Assembly: GCA_963847615.1 (NCBI GenBank)
Contig: CAWKAN010000010.1
Span: 1 to 64,000 of the forward strand
Source of the DNA: Palsa-883 sp963847615
GTDB lineage: Bacteria; Pseudomonadota; Alphaproteobacteria; Acetobacterales; Acetobacteraceae
Length of the DNA: 64,000 nt
Direction of reading: 5' to 3'
Part shown: positions 8,143 through 16,279 of the stretch, in pieces
How positions within the stretch are numbered: the first letter of the stretch is position 1
Layout of the letters: every line of letters starts with the position of its first letter
Notes under the pieces: model-generated
The model's database searches: none
Told to the model about the DNA's origin: nothing
Seen by the model: the letters and a program-made list of their open reading frames with translations, nothing else
Translations under genes and position numbers: made by a program

Positions 8143-8157
8143 CTACTCCCACTCAAT
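8143..8157. repeat. Proximal att-like repeat inside the guaA 3' end
   Basis: CTACTCCCACTCAAT is the reverse complement of the codons for I-E-W-E-stop that end guaA. It is the partner of 5424-5438. Recombination between the two would excise 5439-8157 as a circle and leave guaA intact. Confidence 0.65.
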
Positions 8158-9765
8158 CGTCCCCGGTGGCTTGCTGGTGACGTCGTAGGTCACGCGGTTG
8201 ATGCCGCGCACCTCGTTGACGATCCGGTTCGCCACACGGGTCAGGAACGCCATGTCGAACGGATAGACGTCGGCGGTCATGCCGTCGGTGCTGGTCACCG
8301 CGCGCAGCGCGCAGGCGTTGTCGTAGGTGCGGCCGTCGCCCATCACCCCCACCGTGCGAACCGGCAGCAGCACGGCGAACGCCTGCCAGATCGCGTCGTA
8401 CAGCCCGGCGGCACGGATCTCCTCCAGGTAGATCGCGTCGGCCCGGCGCAGCAGCGCCAGCTTCTCGCGCGTGATCGCGCCGGGGATGCGGATCGCCAGG
8501 CCCGGGCCGGGGAAGGGATGGCGGCCGACGATGCTGTCGGGGATGCCCAGCTCGCGGCCCAACGCGCGCACCTCGTCCTTGAACAGCTCGCGCAGCGGCT
8601 CGACCAATTGCATGCGCATGCGCGCCGGCAGCCCGCCGACATTGTGGTGCGACTTGATGGTCACCGACGGCCCGCCGGTGAAGCTGACGCTCTCGATCAC
8701 GTCCGGATACAGCGTGCCCTGCGCCAGGAAATCCGCGCCGCCGAGCTTGCTGGCTTCCTGCTCGAACACCTCGATGAACAGCCGGCCGATGGTCTTGCGC
8801 TTCACCTCGGGATCGGTGACGCCCGCCAGCGCGCCGAGGAACAGCTCGGCGGCGTCGCGGTGCAGCAGCTTGATGTTGAACCGGTCGCGGAACGTGGTCA
8901 CCACCTCCTCGGCCTCGCCCTCGCGCAGCAGGCCGTGGTCGACGAAGATGCAGGTGAGCTGCTCGCCGATCGCCTCATGGATCAGCACCGCGGCGACCGA
9001 CGAATCGACGCCGCCGGACAGCCCGCAGATCACCCGCCCGCCTCGCTCCCCCTGGCCGACCAGCGCGCGGATGCGGGCGATCTCGGTGGCGCGGAAGCCG
9101 GCCATGGTCCACGACCCGGACAGGCCAGCGACTTTGTGGGTGAAGTTGCGCAGCAACTGCGCGCCGTGCGGCGTGTGCGCCACCTCGGGGTGGAACATCA
9201 GCCCATAGAAGCGCCGTGCGTCGTCGGCGAACACCGCGAACGGCGCGCCCTCGCTGGCACCGACCACGCGGAACCCGGGCGGCAGGCGGGTGACCCGGTC
9301 GCCGTGGCTCATCCACACCTGCTCGCGCGCGCCCACGTGCCAGACGCCGTCCAGCAGCGCGCAGTCGCCGGTGACGTCGACGAAGGCGCGGCCGAACTCG
9401 CGATGCTCGGAGCCCTGGGTCTCGCCGCCGAGCTGGGCGCACATCACCATCTGGCCGTAGCAGATGCCGAGGACCGGCACGCCCTGCTCGAACACCAACT
9501 GCGGCGCGCGGGGCGATTCGCCCTCGTGCACGCTGGCCGGGCCGCCGGACAGGATATAGGCGCGGGCGTTGAAGGCGCGGATCCGCTCGGGATCGGCGTT
9601 GAACGGCCAGATCTCGCAATAGACGCCGGACTCGCGCAGACGGCGGGCGATCAACTGGGTGAACTGTGAGCCGAAATCGAGAATCAGCACCCGTTCGTCG
9701 GCGATCGCGTCGCCAACGGTCGGCTTGTGGGCGGGTCGAGCTGGATCAGGCAGGGAATCGGGCAT
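8143..9765 (-). CDS. guaA: GMP synthase (glutamine-hydrolysing)
   Basis: GMP synthase converts XMP, ATP and glutamine to GMP, the last step of guanine nucleotide synthesis. At 540 residues it is close to the usual 510-525. The N-terminal class I glutamine amidotransferase has the nucleophile Cys in VLGICYGQM and the His/Glu pair in MFHPEVAHT. The ATP-pyrophosphatase domain has the P-loop [12 protein letters not shown]. The C-terminal dimerisation domain ends with the invariant PPGTIEWE. The last codons are duplicated at 5424-5438, marking an insertion. The ATG at 9765 gives a slightly long N-terminus; a start nearer the [18 protein letters not shown] block is possible. The gene stands alone. 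Confidence 0.97.
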   Translation of the reverse strand: MPDSLPDPARPAHKPTVGDAIADERVLILDFGSQFTQLIARRLRESGVYCEIWPFNADPERIRAFNARAYILSGGPASVHEGESPRAPQLVFEQGVPVLGICYGQMVMCAQLGGETQGSEHREFGRAFVDVTGDCALLDGVWHVGAREQVWMSHGDRVTRLPPGFRVVGASEGAPFAVFADDARRFYGLMFHPEVAHTPHGAQLLRNFTHKVAGLSGSWTMAGFRATEIARIRALVGQGERGGRVICGLSGGVDSSVAAVLIHEAIGEQLTCIFVDHGLLREGEAEEVVTTFRDRFNIKLLHRDAAELFLGALAGVTDPEVKRKTIGRLFIEVFEQEASKLGGADFLAQGTLYPDVIESVSFTGGPSVTIKSHHNVGGLPARMRMQLVEPLRELFKDEVRALGRELGIPDSIVGRHPFPGPGLAIRIPGAITREKLALLRRADAIYLEEIRAAGLYDAIWQAFAVLLPVRTVGVMGDGRTYDNACALRAVTSTDGMTADVYPFDMAFLTRVANRIVNEVRGINRVTYDVTSKPPGTIEWE

Positions 9766-9978
9766 GGGTCACCGGCCGCGCGTGATCCGCGGGCTTGGAC
9801 CACGGGGGCGACCCGGCTGGCAAGGGCCAAGCGCGAATACGAGGGCCGCCGCTGGCGCAGCCGGATGCCGCGCAGTCGGCCGATCGGCGCGCGGCTGCAG
9901 TGCAGGTTCCATTGTGCGCGCCAGCGCCGTCCCCACGACCGGCCTCGGCTCGGGCGGCGTCCGGCCGGCCCCGCGCGG

Positions 9979-10512
9979 CTACATTCCGCCGATCGGCGTC
10001 GGCGCCCCACCGCCGCCGCTCTGGCCGCTACCGACGCCGGTCGGATTGAAGCGCCCGATGTTGCCGAACAATTGCTGCATGAACGACGCCTCGGTCCCCG
10101 GCGACGGCGTCGCCCGCGCGACGATGGTCGCCGACATCGCATCCGCCTGGCCGAACTTCTTGATATCGCGCAGCACGCCCTGGTCATCGAAGCGGAGCGC
10201 GACCACGGCCTGGTCATCCACCCCCGGCGTCCGCGCGATGCGGGTCTGGGTGACCTCGGAAATGTACAGCCAGGTGTTGGGATCGAACGTCGCCTTGAGG
10301 GTCGGCGAGCCGATCAGTGCCGTGACGTCGGCCTGGGTGGAAGTTCCGGGGACCAGTTCCTTCAACCGGTACTCGTCCACACGATTGCCGTGCAGCGTTT
10401 GCGGCGCGCGAAACACGCCGATGCTGGAACAGCCGCCCAGCAACGTCAGGAGGCCCAGCACCACCAGCAGAGGCCGGGCCGTTCGGAAGGAACTGGTGAT
10501 CACAGTCGGCAC
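9979..10512 (-). CDS. bamE: Outer-membrane assembly lipoprotein BamE (SmpA/OmlA)
   Basis: This 177-residue lipoprotein has a hydrophobic signal ending in the lipobox LLGGC (Cys about residue 27). The SmpA/OmlA core follows: GNRVDEYRLKELVPGTSTQADVTALIGSP, then TWLYISEV and a DQGVLRDI strand. BamE is an accessory lipoprotein of the beta-barrel assembly machine in the outer membrane. The C-terminus is a Gly/Pro-rich tail longer than in E. coli, common in alphaproteobacteria. It is divergent from the bc1-chaperone gene, as in many Rhodospirillales. Confidence 0.88.
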   Translation of the reverse strand: MPTVITSSFRTARPLLVVLGLLTLLGGCSSIGVFRAPQTLHGNRVDEYRLKELVPGTSTQADVTALIGSPTLKATFDPNTWLYISEVTQTRIARTPGVDDQAVVALRFDDQGVLRDIKKFGQADAMSATIVARATPSPGTEASFMQQLFGNIGRFNPTGVGSGQSGGGGAPTPIGGM

Positions 10513-10768
10513 GCCTGCATCCTCGTTCGTCTGTGACAGGCCGGCGTCGATTGACGATCATGGCCGACGCGCTATGAGAAGGGCGTGTCATGCCGGTTCG
10601 CGTCTGTCAATCGGTAGGGCGCCAAACTGTAGGGCGCCGGCGTATCGGGCGCCAGAGCGACCCGCCTCCCAACCTGCCTCGCGGCACGCCCCGTGCCACA
10701 TCTCACGCCCGGCGATACATCCACGGAAACCCGCCAGGGCGACGCACCTGGCAGACAAGGCTGAAGGA

Positions 10769-11332
10769 ATGGCGTCTCTGGCTTCCCTGCTGCCACAATT
10801 CGGGCGTCGCGCCGGACACGAGCGGACCGGCTTCCTGTTGTATGGCGCGGCCGTGGCGGCAGCGCGCGCGCCGTATTTCTATACCGAGCGCGGCGTCCCC
10901 GACACGCTCGACGGGCGGTTCGACCTGATCGGCCTGCACGCGTTTCTGCTGGTCCATCGGCTGCGCTTCCTCCCCGACCCCGGCCCGGCGCTGGCCCAGG
11001 CGGTGTTCGACGCGATGTTCAGCGACATGGACCAGGCGCTGCGCGAAATGGGCGTTGGCGACCTGTCGGTCGGCCGCCGCGTGCGCACGATGTGGGAGGC
11101 GTTCCACGGCCGCTCCCGTGCCTATCAGGCAGCGCTGGACAACCCGGACGCCGCGGCGCTGCCCGCCGCCCTGGCGCGCAATGTCTGGCGCGGCCTGACG
11201 CCGCCACCCGGCGCCGCGGACGCCCTGGCCCGGCTGACCCGGGCGCAGCACGAGCACCTTGCCGGTCAGGACCAAGCCAGGCTGTTCGCCGGCTACGCCA
11301 GCTTCCTGCCGGCGGCCGAGGCGGCACGATGA
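10769..11332 (+). CDS. Ubiquinol-cytochrome c chaperone (CBP3) family protein
   Basis: This 187-residue protein matches the CBP3/UPF0174 family, which helps assemble cytochrome b of the bc1 complex. The conserved parts are the N-terminal LYGAAVAAARAPYFYTERGVPDTLDGRFDLIGLH region, then MFSDMDQALREMGVGDLSVGRRV with its acidic-basic pattern. The ATG at 10769 was chosen for the AAGG five bases upstream and because the long open frame before it is unsupported. Its stop overlaps the start of the DUF177 gene (ATGA), so they are coupled. Confidence 0.85.
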   Translation: MASLASLLPQFGRRAGHERTGFLLYGAAVAAARAPYFYTERGVPDTLDGRFDLIGLHAFLLVHRLRFLPDPGPALAQAVFDAMFSDMDQALREMGVGDLSVGRRVRTMWEAFHGRSRAYQAALDNPDAAALPAALARNVWRGLTPPPGAADALARLTRAQHEHLAGQDQARLFAGYASFLPAAEAAR

Positions 11333-11835
11333 CCGCGGAATTCTCCCGCAAGCTGGCGGTCGAACGGATCGGCCAGGCCGGGCAGCCAGCCTGGCACGGC
11401 GTCACGGTCGAGGCGGATAGCGCCGAACTGGCCGCGTTGGCCAAGCGGCTGCACCTGCCGGCCATCAGCGCGCTGACCTGCCGCTTCCGCCTGCGCGTAG
11501 CGCAAGACGGCACCATCGCCGCCGAAGGCTGGCTCGATGCCGTGGTGACGCAGACCTGCGTCGTGTCGCTGGACGACTTCATCGCCCCGGTCAGCGAGCA
11601 TTGCGTCATCCGCTTCGTCCCGGCAGGCCGCGAAAGCGACGAGATCGACCCCGACAGCATCGACGAGATCCCCTACAGCGGCGGCACGATCGACCTGGGC
11701 GAAGCCGCGGCCGAGCAACTCGCGCTCGGGCTCGACCCATGGCCTCGCAAGCCCGATGCCACCCTGCCGGAAGCCGCAACCGACGAACCGGCCTCGGCCT
11801 TCGCGGCGCTGCGCCAAAAGCACCTGCCCACATGA
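11329..11835 (+). CDS. DUF177 (YceD) family protein
   Basis: This 168-residue protein is of the YceD/DUF177 family, nearly always found just before rpmF and involved in 23S rRNA or ribosome maturation in characterised cases. The central C-containing strand VTQTCVVSLDDFIAPV and the acidic DEIDPDSIDEIPYSGGTIDLGEAAAEQLALGLDPWPRKP block are diagnostic. A second conserved cysteine of some homologues is absent. It overlaps the bc1 chaperone by four bases and is followed, after a large palindromic repeat, by rpmF. Confidence 0.87.
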   Translation: MTAEFSRKLAVERIGQAGQPAWHGVTVEADSAELAALAKRLHLPAISALTCRFRLRVAQDGTIAAEGWLDAVVTQTCVVSLDDFIAPVSEHCVIRFVPAGRESDEIDPDSIDEIPYSGGTIDLGEAAAEQLALGLDPWPRKPDATLPEAATDEPASAFAALRQKHLPT

Positions 11836-11883
11836 GGCCGACCAGCCGCAAGCAAGCGCCGTCGCGCGGTCGGGGGGAAGGCA

Positions 11884-12163
11884 GCAAGGGCGGGGCTCCG
11901 CCCCGGACCCCGCCAGGGGGCGTTGCCCCCTGGACCCCCACCAGAGGCGGGGCCTCTGGACTCCATCCATGGGAGCGGGTGATGGGGAGGGGGGTGCGCG
12001 TCGGCCGTTGGTGCCGCCCCTCGCGAGGGGCGGCACCAACGGCCGACGCGCACCCCCCTCCCCATCACCCGCTCCCAGTGAAGGGTTCCAAGGGCTCCGC
12101 CCTTGGTGGGGGTCCAGGGGGCAACGCCCCCTGGCGGGGTCCGGGGCGGAGCCCCGCCCTTGC
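11884..12163. repeat. Giant palindromic repeat, copy 1 (two arms around a 108-bp perfect palindrome)
   Basis: The element fills the gap between the DUF177 gene and rpmF. The outermost 60 bases are exact inverted copies and contain the sub-hairpins GGGGCTCCGCCCC and CCAGGGGGC-GTT-GCCCCCTGG. The third sub-hairpin differs between arms (CCAGAGGC type on the left, CCAAGGGC type on the right). The centre, 11970-12077, is a perfect palindrome with axis at TCGCGA. It must be traversed if rpmF is co-transcribed with the DUF177 gene, so it may lower or end read-through. Confidence 0.85.
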
Positions 12164-12276
12164 TTCCTCGCCCCAACGTCGCGACGGCGCTTGCTTGCGG
12201 CTGGCCGGTCCCTCTGCTAGACGGCGCGGCTCACGCGATTGCGACACTGTGACGCCCATCGGAGGGGCGCAGCATC

Positions 12277-12480
12277 ATGGCGGTACCCAAGAGAAAGACC
12301 TCGCCATCACGGCGGGGCATGCGACGCAGCCACCAGGCGCTGCCGCACGAGGCGCATGCCGAGTGCCCGAACTGTGGCGAGCTGAAGCGGCCGCACCATG
12401 TCTGCAGCCACTGCGGCCATTACGACGGGCGCGAGGTGGTGGCCGCCGGCAAGACGTTGAAGGGCGCGATTCGCGCCTGA
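12277..12480 (+). CDS. rpmF: 50S ribosomal protein L32
   Basis: L32 is 67 residues with the universal start [21 protein letters not shown] and the CxxC...CxxC zinc-ribbon-like pairs [20 protein letters not shown] at residues 37-56, as in four-cysteine L32 types. It is a structural component of the large ribosomal subunit. GGAGGGGC lies upstream as ribosome-binding site. It starts the rpmF-plsX-fabH unit, widely conserved in bacteria, linking ribosome and fatty-acid synthesis. Confidence 0.97.
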   Translation: MAVPKRKTSPSRRGMRRSHQALPHEAHAECPNCGELKRPHHVCSHCGHYDGREVVAAGKTLKGAIRA

Positions 12481-12511
12481 CGTTTGGCCGCCACGCACGG
12501 GTGAGCGTCGG

Positions 12512-13600
12512 TTGACCGAGCCCTACACGCTGGCGGTGGACGCCATGGGTGGCGACCACGCACCGGCGATGGTGATTGCCGGGCTCGAGATCGCCGCCGA
12601 GCGGCATCCCGGCGCACGGTTTCTGCTGGTGGGCGACGAGGCCAGGATCGCCCCGCTGCTGGCGGCGCATCGGCGGGCGGCCGGTGCCTGCACGCTGCGC
12701 CATGCCCCGGATGTCATCAGCAACGAGGCCAAGCCGACCGCCGCGCTGCGCCAGCGCCAGGCGTCGATGCGGGTGGCGATCGACGCGGTGGCGGCGGGCG
12801 AGGCATCCGGCGTGGTCTCGGCCGGCAACACCGGCGCGCTGCTGGCGCTGGCGAAGATCGTCATCAAGACGCTGCCCGGGATCGACCGGCCGGCGATGGC
12901 GGCGATCGGGCCCTCGGCGCGCGGCGACGTGGTGATGCTGGACCTCGGCGCGAACGTCACCTGCGACACCCGCAACCTGGTCGAATTCGCCGTCATGGGC
13001 GACGTGTTCGCCCGCACCGTGCTGGGGCTGACCGCGCCCTCGATCGGCCTGCTGAATGTCGGCTCGGAGGAGCTGAAGGGCGACGACCGGGTGCGCGACG
13101 CCGCCGAGATCCTGCGCCAGAGCGCCATCGGCAAGCAGTTCTACGGCTTCGTCGAGGGCCACGACATCGCCGCCGGCACCACCGATGTGGTGGTGACCGA
13201 CGGCTTCACCGGCAACGTCGCGCTGAAGACCGGCGAGGGCGCGCTGAAGCTGATCGGCGAACTGCTGCGCCAGGTGTTCCGCTCCTCGCTCGCCGCCCGG
13301 CTGGCCTATCTGCTGGCGCGCCCCGGGCTGGACCGGCTGCGCGAGTGGCTGGACCCGCGGCGCTACAACGGCGCCGTCATGCTCGGGCTGAACGGCGTGG
13401 TGGTGAAGTCGCACGGCGGCACCGACGCGCAGGGCTTCGCGCATGCGATGGACGTGGCGATCGACATGGTGGTGCACCGCTTCAACGACCACATCCGCAG
13501 CGGCCTGACGGGCGTGGTGGCGCTGATCCCGACCGCCGGGCGCAACGGCACCGCACCGCGCGAGGCCGCGCCACTGGCCAGCGCGCAGCCCTCGGACTAA
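12512..13600 (+). CDS. plsX: Phosphate acyltransferase PlsX
   Basis: PlsX makes acyl-phosphate from acyl-ACP, the first step of phosphatidic acid synthesis with PlsY. The 362 residues begin with AVDAMGGDHAP, the diagnostic N-terminus, and contain SAGNTGALLALA, MLDLGANVTCDTRNLVEFAVMG and GFTGNVALKTGEGALK. The start is TTG at 12512. The next in-frame ATG falls inside the AMGGDH motif and would remove the first strand, so TTG is preferred. It lies 31 bp after rpmF and 9 bp before fabH, in one operon. Confidence 0.96.
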   Translation: MTEPYTLAVDAMGGDHAPAMVIAGLEIAAERHPGARFLLVGDEARIAPLLAAHRRAAGACTLRHAPDVISNEAKPTAALRQRQASMRVAIDAVAAGEASGVVSAGNTGALLALAKIVIKTLPGIDRPAMAAIGPSARGDVVMLDLGANVTCDTRNLVEFAVMGDVFARTVLGLTAPSIGLLNVGSEELKGDDRVRDAAEILRQSAIGKQFYGFVEGHDIAAGTTDVVVTDGFTGNVALKTGEGALKLIGELLRQVFRSSLAARLAYLLARPGLDRLREWLDPRRYNGAVMLGLNGVVVKSHGGTDAQGFAHAMDVAIDMVVHRFNDHIRSGLTGVVALIPTAGRNGTAPREAAPLASAQPSD

Positions 13601-13609
13601 AGGCGCCGA

Positions 13610-14581
13610 ATGATGCCCTTACGGTCGATTCTCGCCGGTGTCGGCGGCTACCTGCCCGAACGCGTGGTCAGCAACGACGAGCTGGCCCGCTCGCTGGAAA
13701 CCTCCGACAGTTGGATCGCCGAGCGCACCGGGATCCGCCAGCGCCACATCGCCGGCCCGCGCGAGACGGCGGCGTTCATGGGCACCGAGGCGGCGCGCGC
13801 CGCGCTGGCCGATGCGGGCGCCGCGCCCCATGAGGTGGATGCGATCATCCTGGCCACCTCGACCCCCGACCAGGCGTTCCCGGCCACCGCGCTGCGCGTG
13901 CAGGCGGCGCTTGGCGTGCCCGGCGGCTTCGGCTTCGACCTGTCGGCGGCCTGTGCCGGGTTCATCTACGCGCTGTCGGTGGCCGACGCGCTGATCCGCG
14001 CCGGCCAGGTGCGCGGCGTGCTGGTGATCGGCAGCGAGGTCTACTCGCGCATTCTGAACTGGCAGGATCGCGGCACCTGCGTTTTGTTCGGCGATGGCGC
14101 CGGCGCCGTGTTCCTGCGCGCCGGCGAGGGCAGCGGCACCGATCGCGGCATCCTGTCCACCCATCTGCACGCCCAGGGGACCCTGGGCGACATCCTGTAT
14201 GTCGACGGCGCGGTCGGCCAGCCCGACAAGCCCGGGCATCTGGTGATGAACGGGCGCGAGGTGTTCCGCCACGCCGTGACGCGGCTGGCCGAGGCGGTGG
14301 ACGAGGCGCTGGCAGCCAATGGGCTGACGCGGAAGGACATCGACTGGCTGGTGCCGCACCAGGCCAACCTGCGCATCATCGACGCGATGGGCCGCAAGCT
14401 CGGGCTGGCGTCGGTGCGTGTGGTGGTGACGGTCGATCGGCACGCGAACACCTCGGCGGCATCGGTGCCGCTGGCGTTGGCCGAGGCGTGGCATGACGGG
14501 CGGATCCGGCGCGGCGACCTTGTGCTGCTGGAGGCGCTTGGCGGCGGCCTGACCTGGGGCTCGGCGCTGGTACGAATGTGA
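13610..14581 (+). CDS. fabH: 3-oxoacyl-ACP synthase III (KAS III)
   Basis: FabH condenses acetyl-CoA with malonyl-ACP to start fatty-acid synthesis. The 323-residue protein has the active-site cysteine in SAACAGFIYAL (about residue 113), the histidine in WLVPHQANLRI (about 249) and the asparagine in RHANTSAASVPLAL (about 279), the complete Cys-His-Asn triad. The C-terminal glycine-rich block EALGGGLTWGSALVRM is canonical. Two adjacent ATGs (13610 and 13613) are possible. It is coupled to plsX in the lipid operon. Confidence 0.96.
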   Translation: MMPLRSILAGVGGYLPERVVSNDELARSLETSDSWIAERTGIRQRHIAGPRETAAFMGTEAARAALADAGAAPHEVDAIILATSTPDQAFPATALRVQAALGVPGGFGFDLSAACAGFIYALSVADALIRAGQVRGVLVIGSEVYSRILNWQDRGTCVLFGDGAGAVFLRAGEGSGTDRGILSTHLHAQGTLGDILYVDGAVGQPDKPGHLVMNGREVFRHAVTRLAEAVDEALAANGLTRKDIDWLVPHQANLRIIDAMGRKLGLASVRVVVTVDRHANTSAASVPLALAEAWHDGRIRRGDLVLLEALGGGLTWGSALVRM

Positions 14582-14641
14582 CACAATCGGCTTTTCCGTC
14601 GCAACACGCTGATCCTGATTGATTTTCGAGGCAATGCACGC

Positions 14642-14670
14642 TTGACGTGCGGAGCCTGCGTGCTTAGCGT
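14642..14670 (+). promoter_or_regulatory. Candidate sigma-70-type promoter of ihfA
   Basis: TTGACG at 14642-14647 and TAGCGT at 14665-14670 are separated by 17 bases. Initiation about seven bases after the -10 would fall at or within one base of the ihfA ATG (14677), giving a leaderless mRNA. No Shine-Dalgarno sequence lies in the usual window before the ATG, which agrees with this reading. Confidence 0.4.
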
Positions 14671-14676
14671 TCGCCA

Positions 14677-15003
14677 ATGAACACTGTAACCCGGGCGCAA
14701 TTGGCCGAGGTGATCTACGCCCAGGTAGGCCTGTCGCGCAACGAATCCGCCGACCTGCTGGAGCATGTCCTGGCCCGTGTCGCCGCGACGCTGGAGGCTG
14801 GAGAATCCGTTAAAATCAGTGGGTTCGGAACATTCTCTGTGCGCCAAAAGGGGCGTCGGATCGGCCGCAATCCGAAGACCGGCAAGGAAGTGCCGATCCT
14901 GCCGCGCCGCGTGCTGGTGTTCCGCCCCAGTCATGTGCTGAAGGCAAGGGTGAACGGCGGTACCGCCGTCATGGACGACGATGAGGAGGCCGACGGCGCA
15001 TGA
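14677..15003 (+). CDS. ihfA: Integration host factor subunit alpha
   Basis: This is a 108-residue HU/IHF family protein that bends DNA at specific sites together with IHF beta. It shows [40 protein letters not shown], with the proline-tipped RNPKTG arm that inserts in the minor groove. Position just before a MerR gene is the usual alphaproteobacterial order for ihfA. The acidic C-terminal tail (DDDEEADGA) extends beyond the E. coli protein. Its stop overlaps the start of the MerR gene (ATGA). Confidence 0.94.
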   Translation: MNTVTRAQLAEVIYAQVGLSRNESADLLEHVLARVAATLEAGESVKISGFGTFSVRQKGRRIGRNPKTGKEVPILPRRVLVFRPSHVLKARVNGGTAVMDDDEEADGA

Positions 15004-15551
15004 GCGGCGTGCCCGGGGGCAATGCGATGGACGCCGACAGCATCGCGGCGCGCGTCCGCCCGAAGAAGGCGCCAAACGCCTTTCGCACCATCAGCGAAGT
15101 GGCGGATGACCTGCATATTCCGCAGCATGTGCTGCGCTTCTGGGAAACCAAATTTCCCCAGGTCAAGCCGCTGAAACGCGGCGGCGGCCGCCGCTACTAT
15201 CGGCCGGACGACATCGCGCTGCTGCGGCGGATCTCCGATCTGCTCTACATCCAGGGCTACACGATCAAGGGCGTGCAGCGGCTGTTGCGCGACGGCGGCG
15301 GGCAGTTGTCGGACGACATCCCGCCGCCCTCGGCGGATGAGCAGGAGGCCGCGGCGGGGGAACGCGCCGATGTGCTGCCGCCGATCGAGCCGGAACTGCC
15401 GATCCCCGGGCTGTCGCCGCCCGCCACGGCCTCGGCGCAGACGGCGCGGGTGACCGTGCGCCCGAAGGCGGACCCTGAGGTCGAGCGGCTGCGGACCCTG
15501 CTGGCCGAGACGCTGCGCGAACTCGAAGCCCTGCGCGCGCTGCTTGGCTGA
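15000..15551 (+). CDS. MerR family transcriptional regulator
   Basis: This 183-residue protein has an N-terminal MerR winged helix-turn-helix at about residues 28-95: [25 protein letters not shown], then [23 protein letters not shown] with the [12 protein letters not shown] helix. The C-terminal half is Pro/Ala-rich and ends in a short coiled coil ([24 protein letters not shown]). There are no metal-binding cysteines, so it is not a metal sensor. It matches the unstudied MerR protein that follows ihfA in many alphaproteobacteria. Translational coupling to ihfA is evident. Confidence 0.88.
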   Translation: MSGVPGGNAMDADSIAARVRPKKAPNAFRTISEVADDLHIPQHVLRFWETKFPQVKPLKRGGGRRYYRPDDIALLRRISDLLYIQGYTIKGVQRLLRDGGGQLSDDIPPPSADEQEAAAGERADVLPPIEPELPIPGLSPPATASAQTARVTVRPKADPEVERLRTLLAETLRELEALRALLG

Positions 15552-15598
15552 GATTGCATGCCGCGGGTCGGTCCTGCTAGACCCGCGCTCCCCACGGT

Positions 15599-15675
15599 CG
15601 GAGCGTAGCGCAGCCTGGTAGCGCATCAGTCTGGGGGACTGGGGGTCGTGGGTTCAAATCCCGCCGCTCCGACCA
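15599..15675 (+). tRNA. tRNA-Pro (anticodon GGG)
   Basis: A 77-base cloverleaf can be drawn. The acceptor stem CGGAGCG pairs with CGCTCCG, and the T-arm contains GGTTCAAATCCC. The anticodon stem TCAGT/ACTGG closes the loop CTGGGGG, giving anticodon GGG for proline. CCA is encoded (15673-15675). It follows the MerR gene by about 50 bp and is followed four bases later by a MITE-like element. Confidence 0.95.
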
Positions 15676-15678
15676 ACA

Positions 15679-15882
15679 AATCAAAGCGCTCATATGGCGT
15701 TGGCTGTTGGACGGCCCCGTAGGGCGGAAAAGCGCAGCACCTTCCGCCACCGCCGGGCGAGCCGCTCGCATCTGCCGACGTCCCCAACAACATATCCCGC
15801 CACCGTCCGATGGCGGAAGGCGCTGCGCTTTTCCGCCCTACGGGGCCGTCCAACAGTCAACGCCATATGAGCCAATCAAAGC
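15679..15882. mobile_element. MITE-like hairpin element (about 15688-15873) with 9-bp direct repeats
   Basis: GCTCATATGGCGTTGGCTG at 15688 and its near-exact inverse ending at 15872 bound a long hairpin. The paired arms extend about 60 bases and include GTAGGGCGGAAAAGCGCAGC and its complement near 15814-15840. Only one base differs in the outer 20. The 9-mer AATCAAAGC occurs immediately outside both ends (15679-15687 and 15874-15882), consistent with a target duplication. There is no coding capacity. The element sits right after tRNA-Pro. Confidence 0.65.
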
Positions 15883-16279
15883 TTCTCGGCCCGAGTTTGA
15901 AATTTTTCTCGACAACGTCCCGCGTTTTGTTCGCAATCCGAGCGGGGCGGTGGCAGGGGGCGGCCCGGGGAGGCAGGCAGGGCGGCGGTGCCGCGGCCGG
16001 GCAAGCCGGCGGCGGGTGACCGGTGCCGGATCGCCCGGTTCGGTTTCGATCCTGGCTTCGTGGCGACCGAATTGGCTGCCCGTCGGGGGCGTATCGGATG
16101 CAGGCGGTATTGCGGCTCCAGGCGATCTGGCGGGTCTGTTCGGTAGCCGAAAAGGCACCGGCGCGCCGCAACCGATCCGCGGCGGACACCGGGATTGCCG
16201 TGCCGGCGGCCTTGCCCTCCGGCTGCGGGATGGTGCCGCCGACCGCGCGGCGCAAGGGCCAGACACAAACAGAGGTCCG
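15883..16279. other. Gene-free stretch
   Basis: Open frames on both strands here are typical of GC-rich DNA and show no recognisable domain, ribosome-binding site or conserved start. I see no repeat or RNA structure beyond the MITE-like element to the left. The final 15 bases carry an AGAGG sequence serving the next gene. Confidence 0.5.

Larger units (their letters stand above)
5424..8157. mobile_element. Low-GC mini-island inserted at the 3' end of guaA, no integrase seen
   Basis: The segment between the two CTACTCCCACTCAAT copies is visibly lower in GC than both flanks and holds two coupled genes (GSCFA and SGNH-like) and no housekeeping gene. The 3' end of guaA is a known integration hotspot for genomic islands carrying tyrosine recombinases, which regenerate the end of the gene and leave a direct repeat. 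Here both repeats remain but no integrase is seen, as in a decayed island or a cis-mobilisable element. The boundaries come from the repeat; the origin is inferred. Confidence 0.6.
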
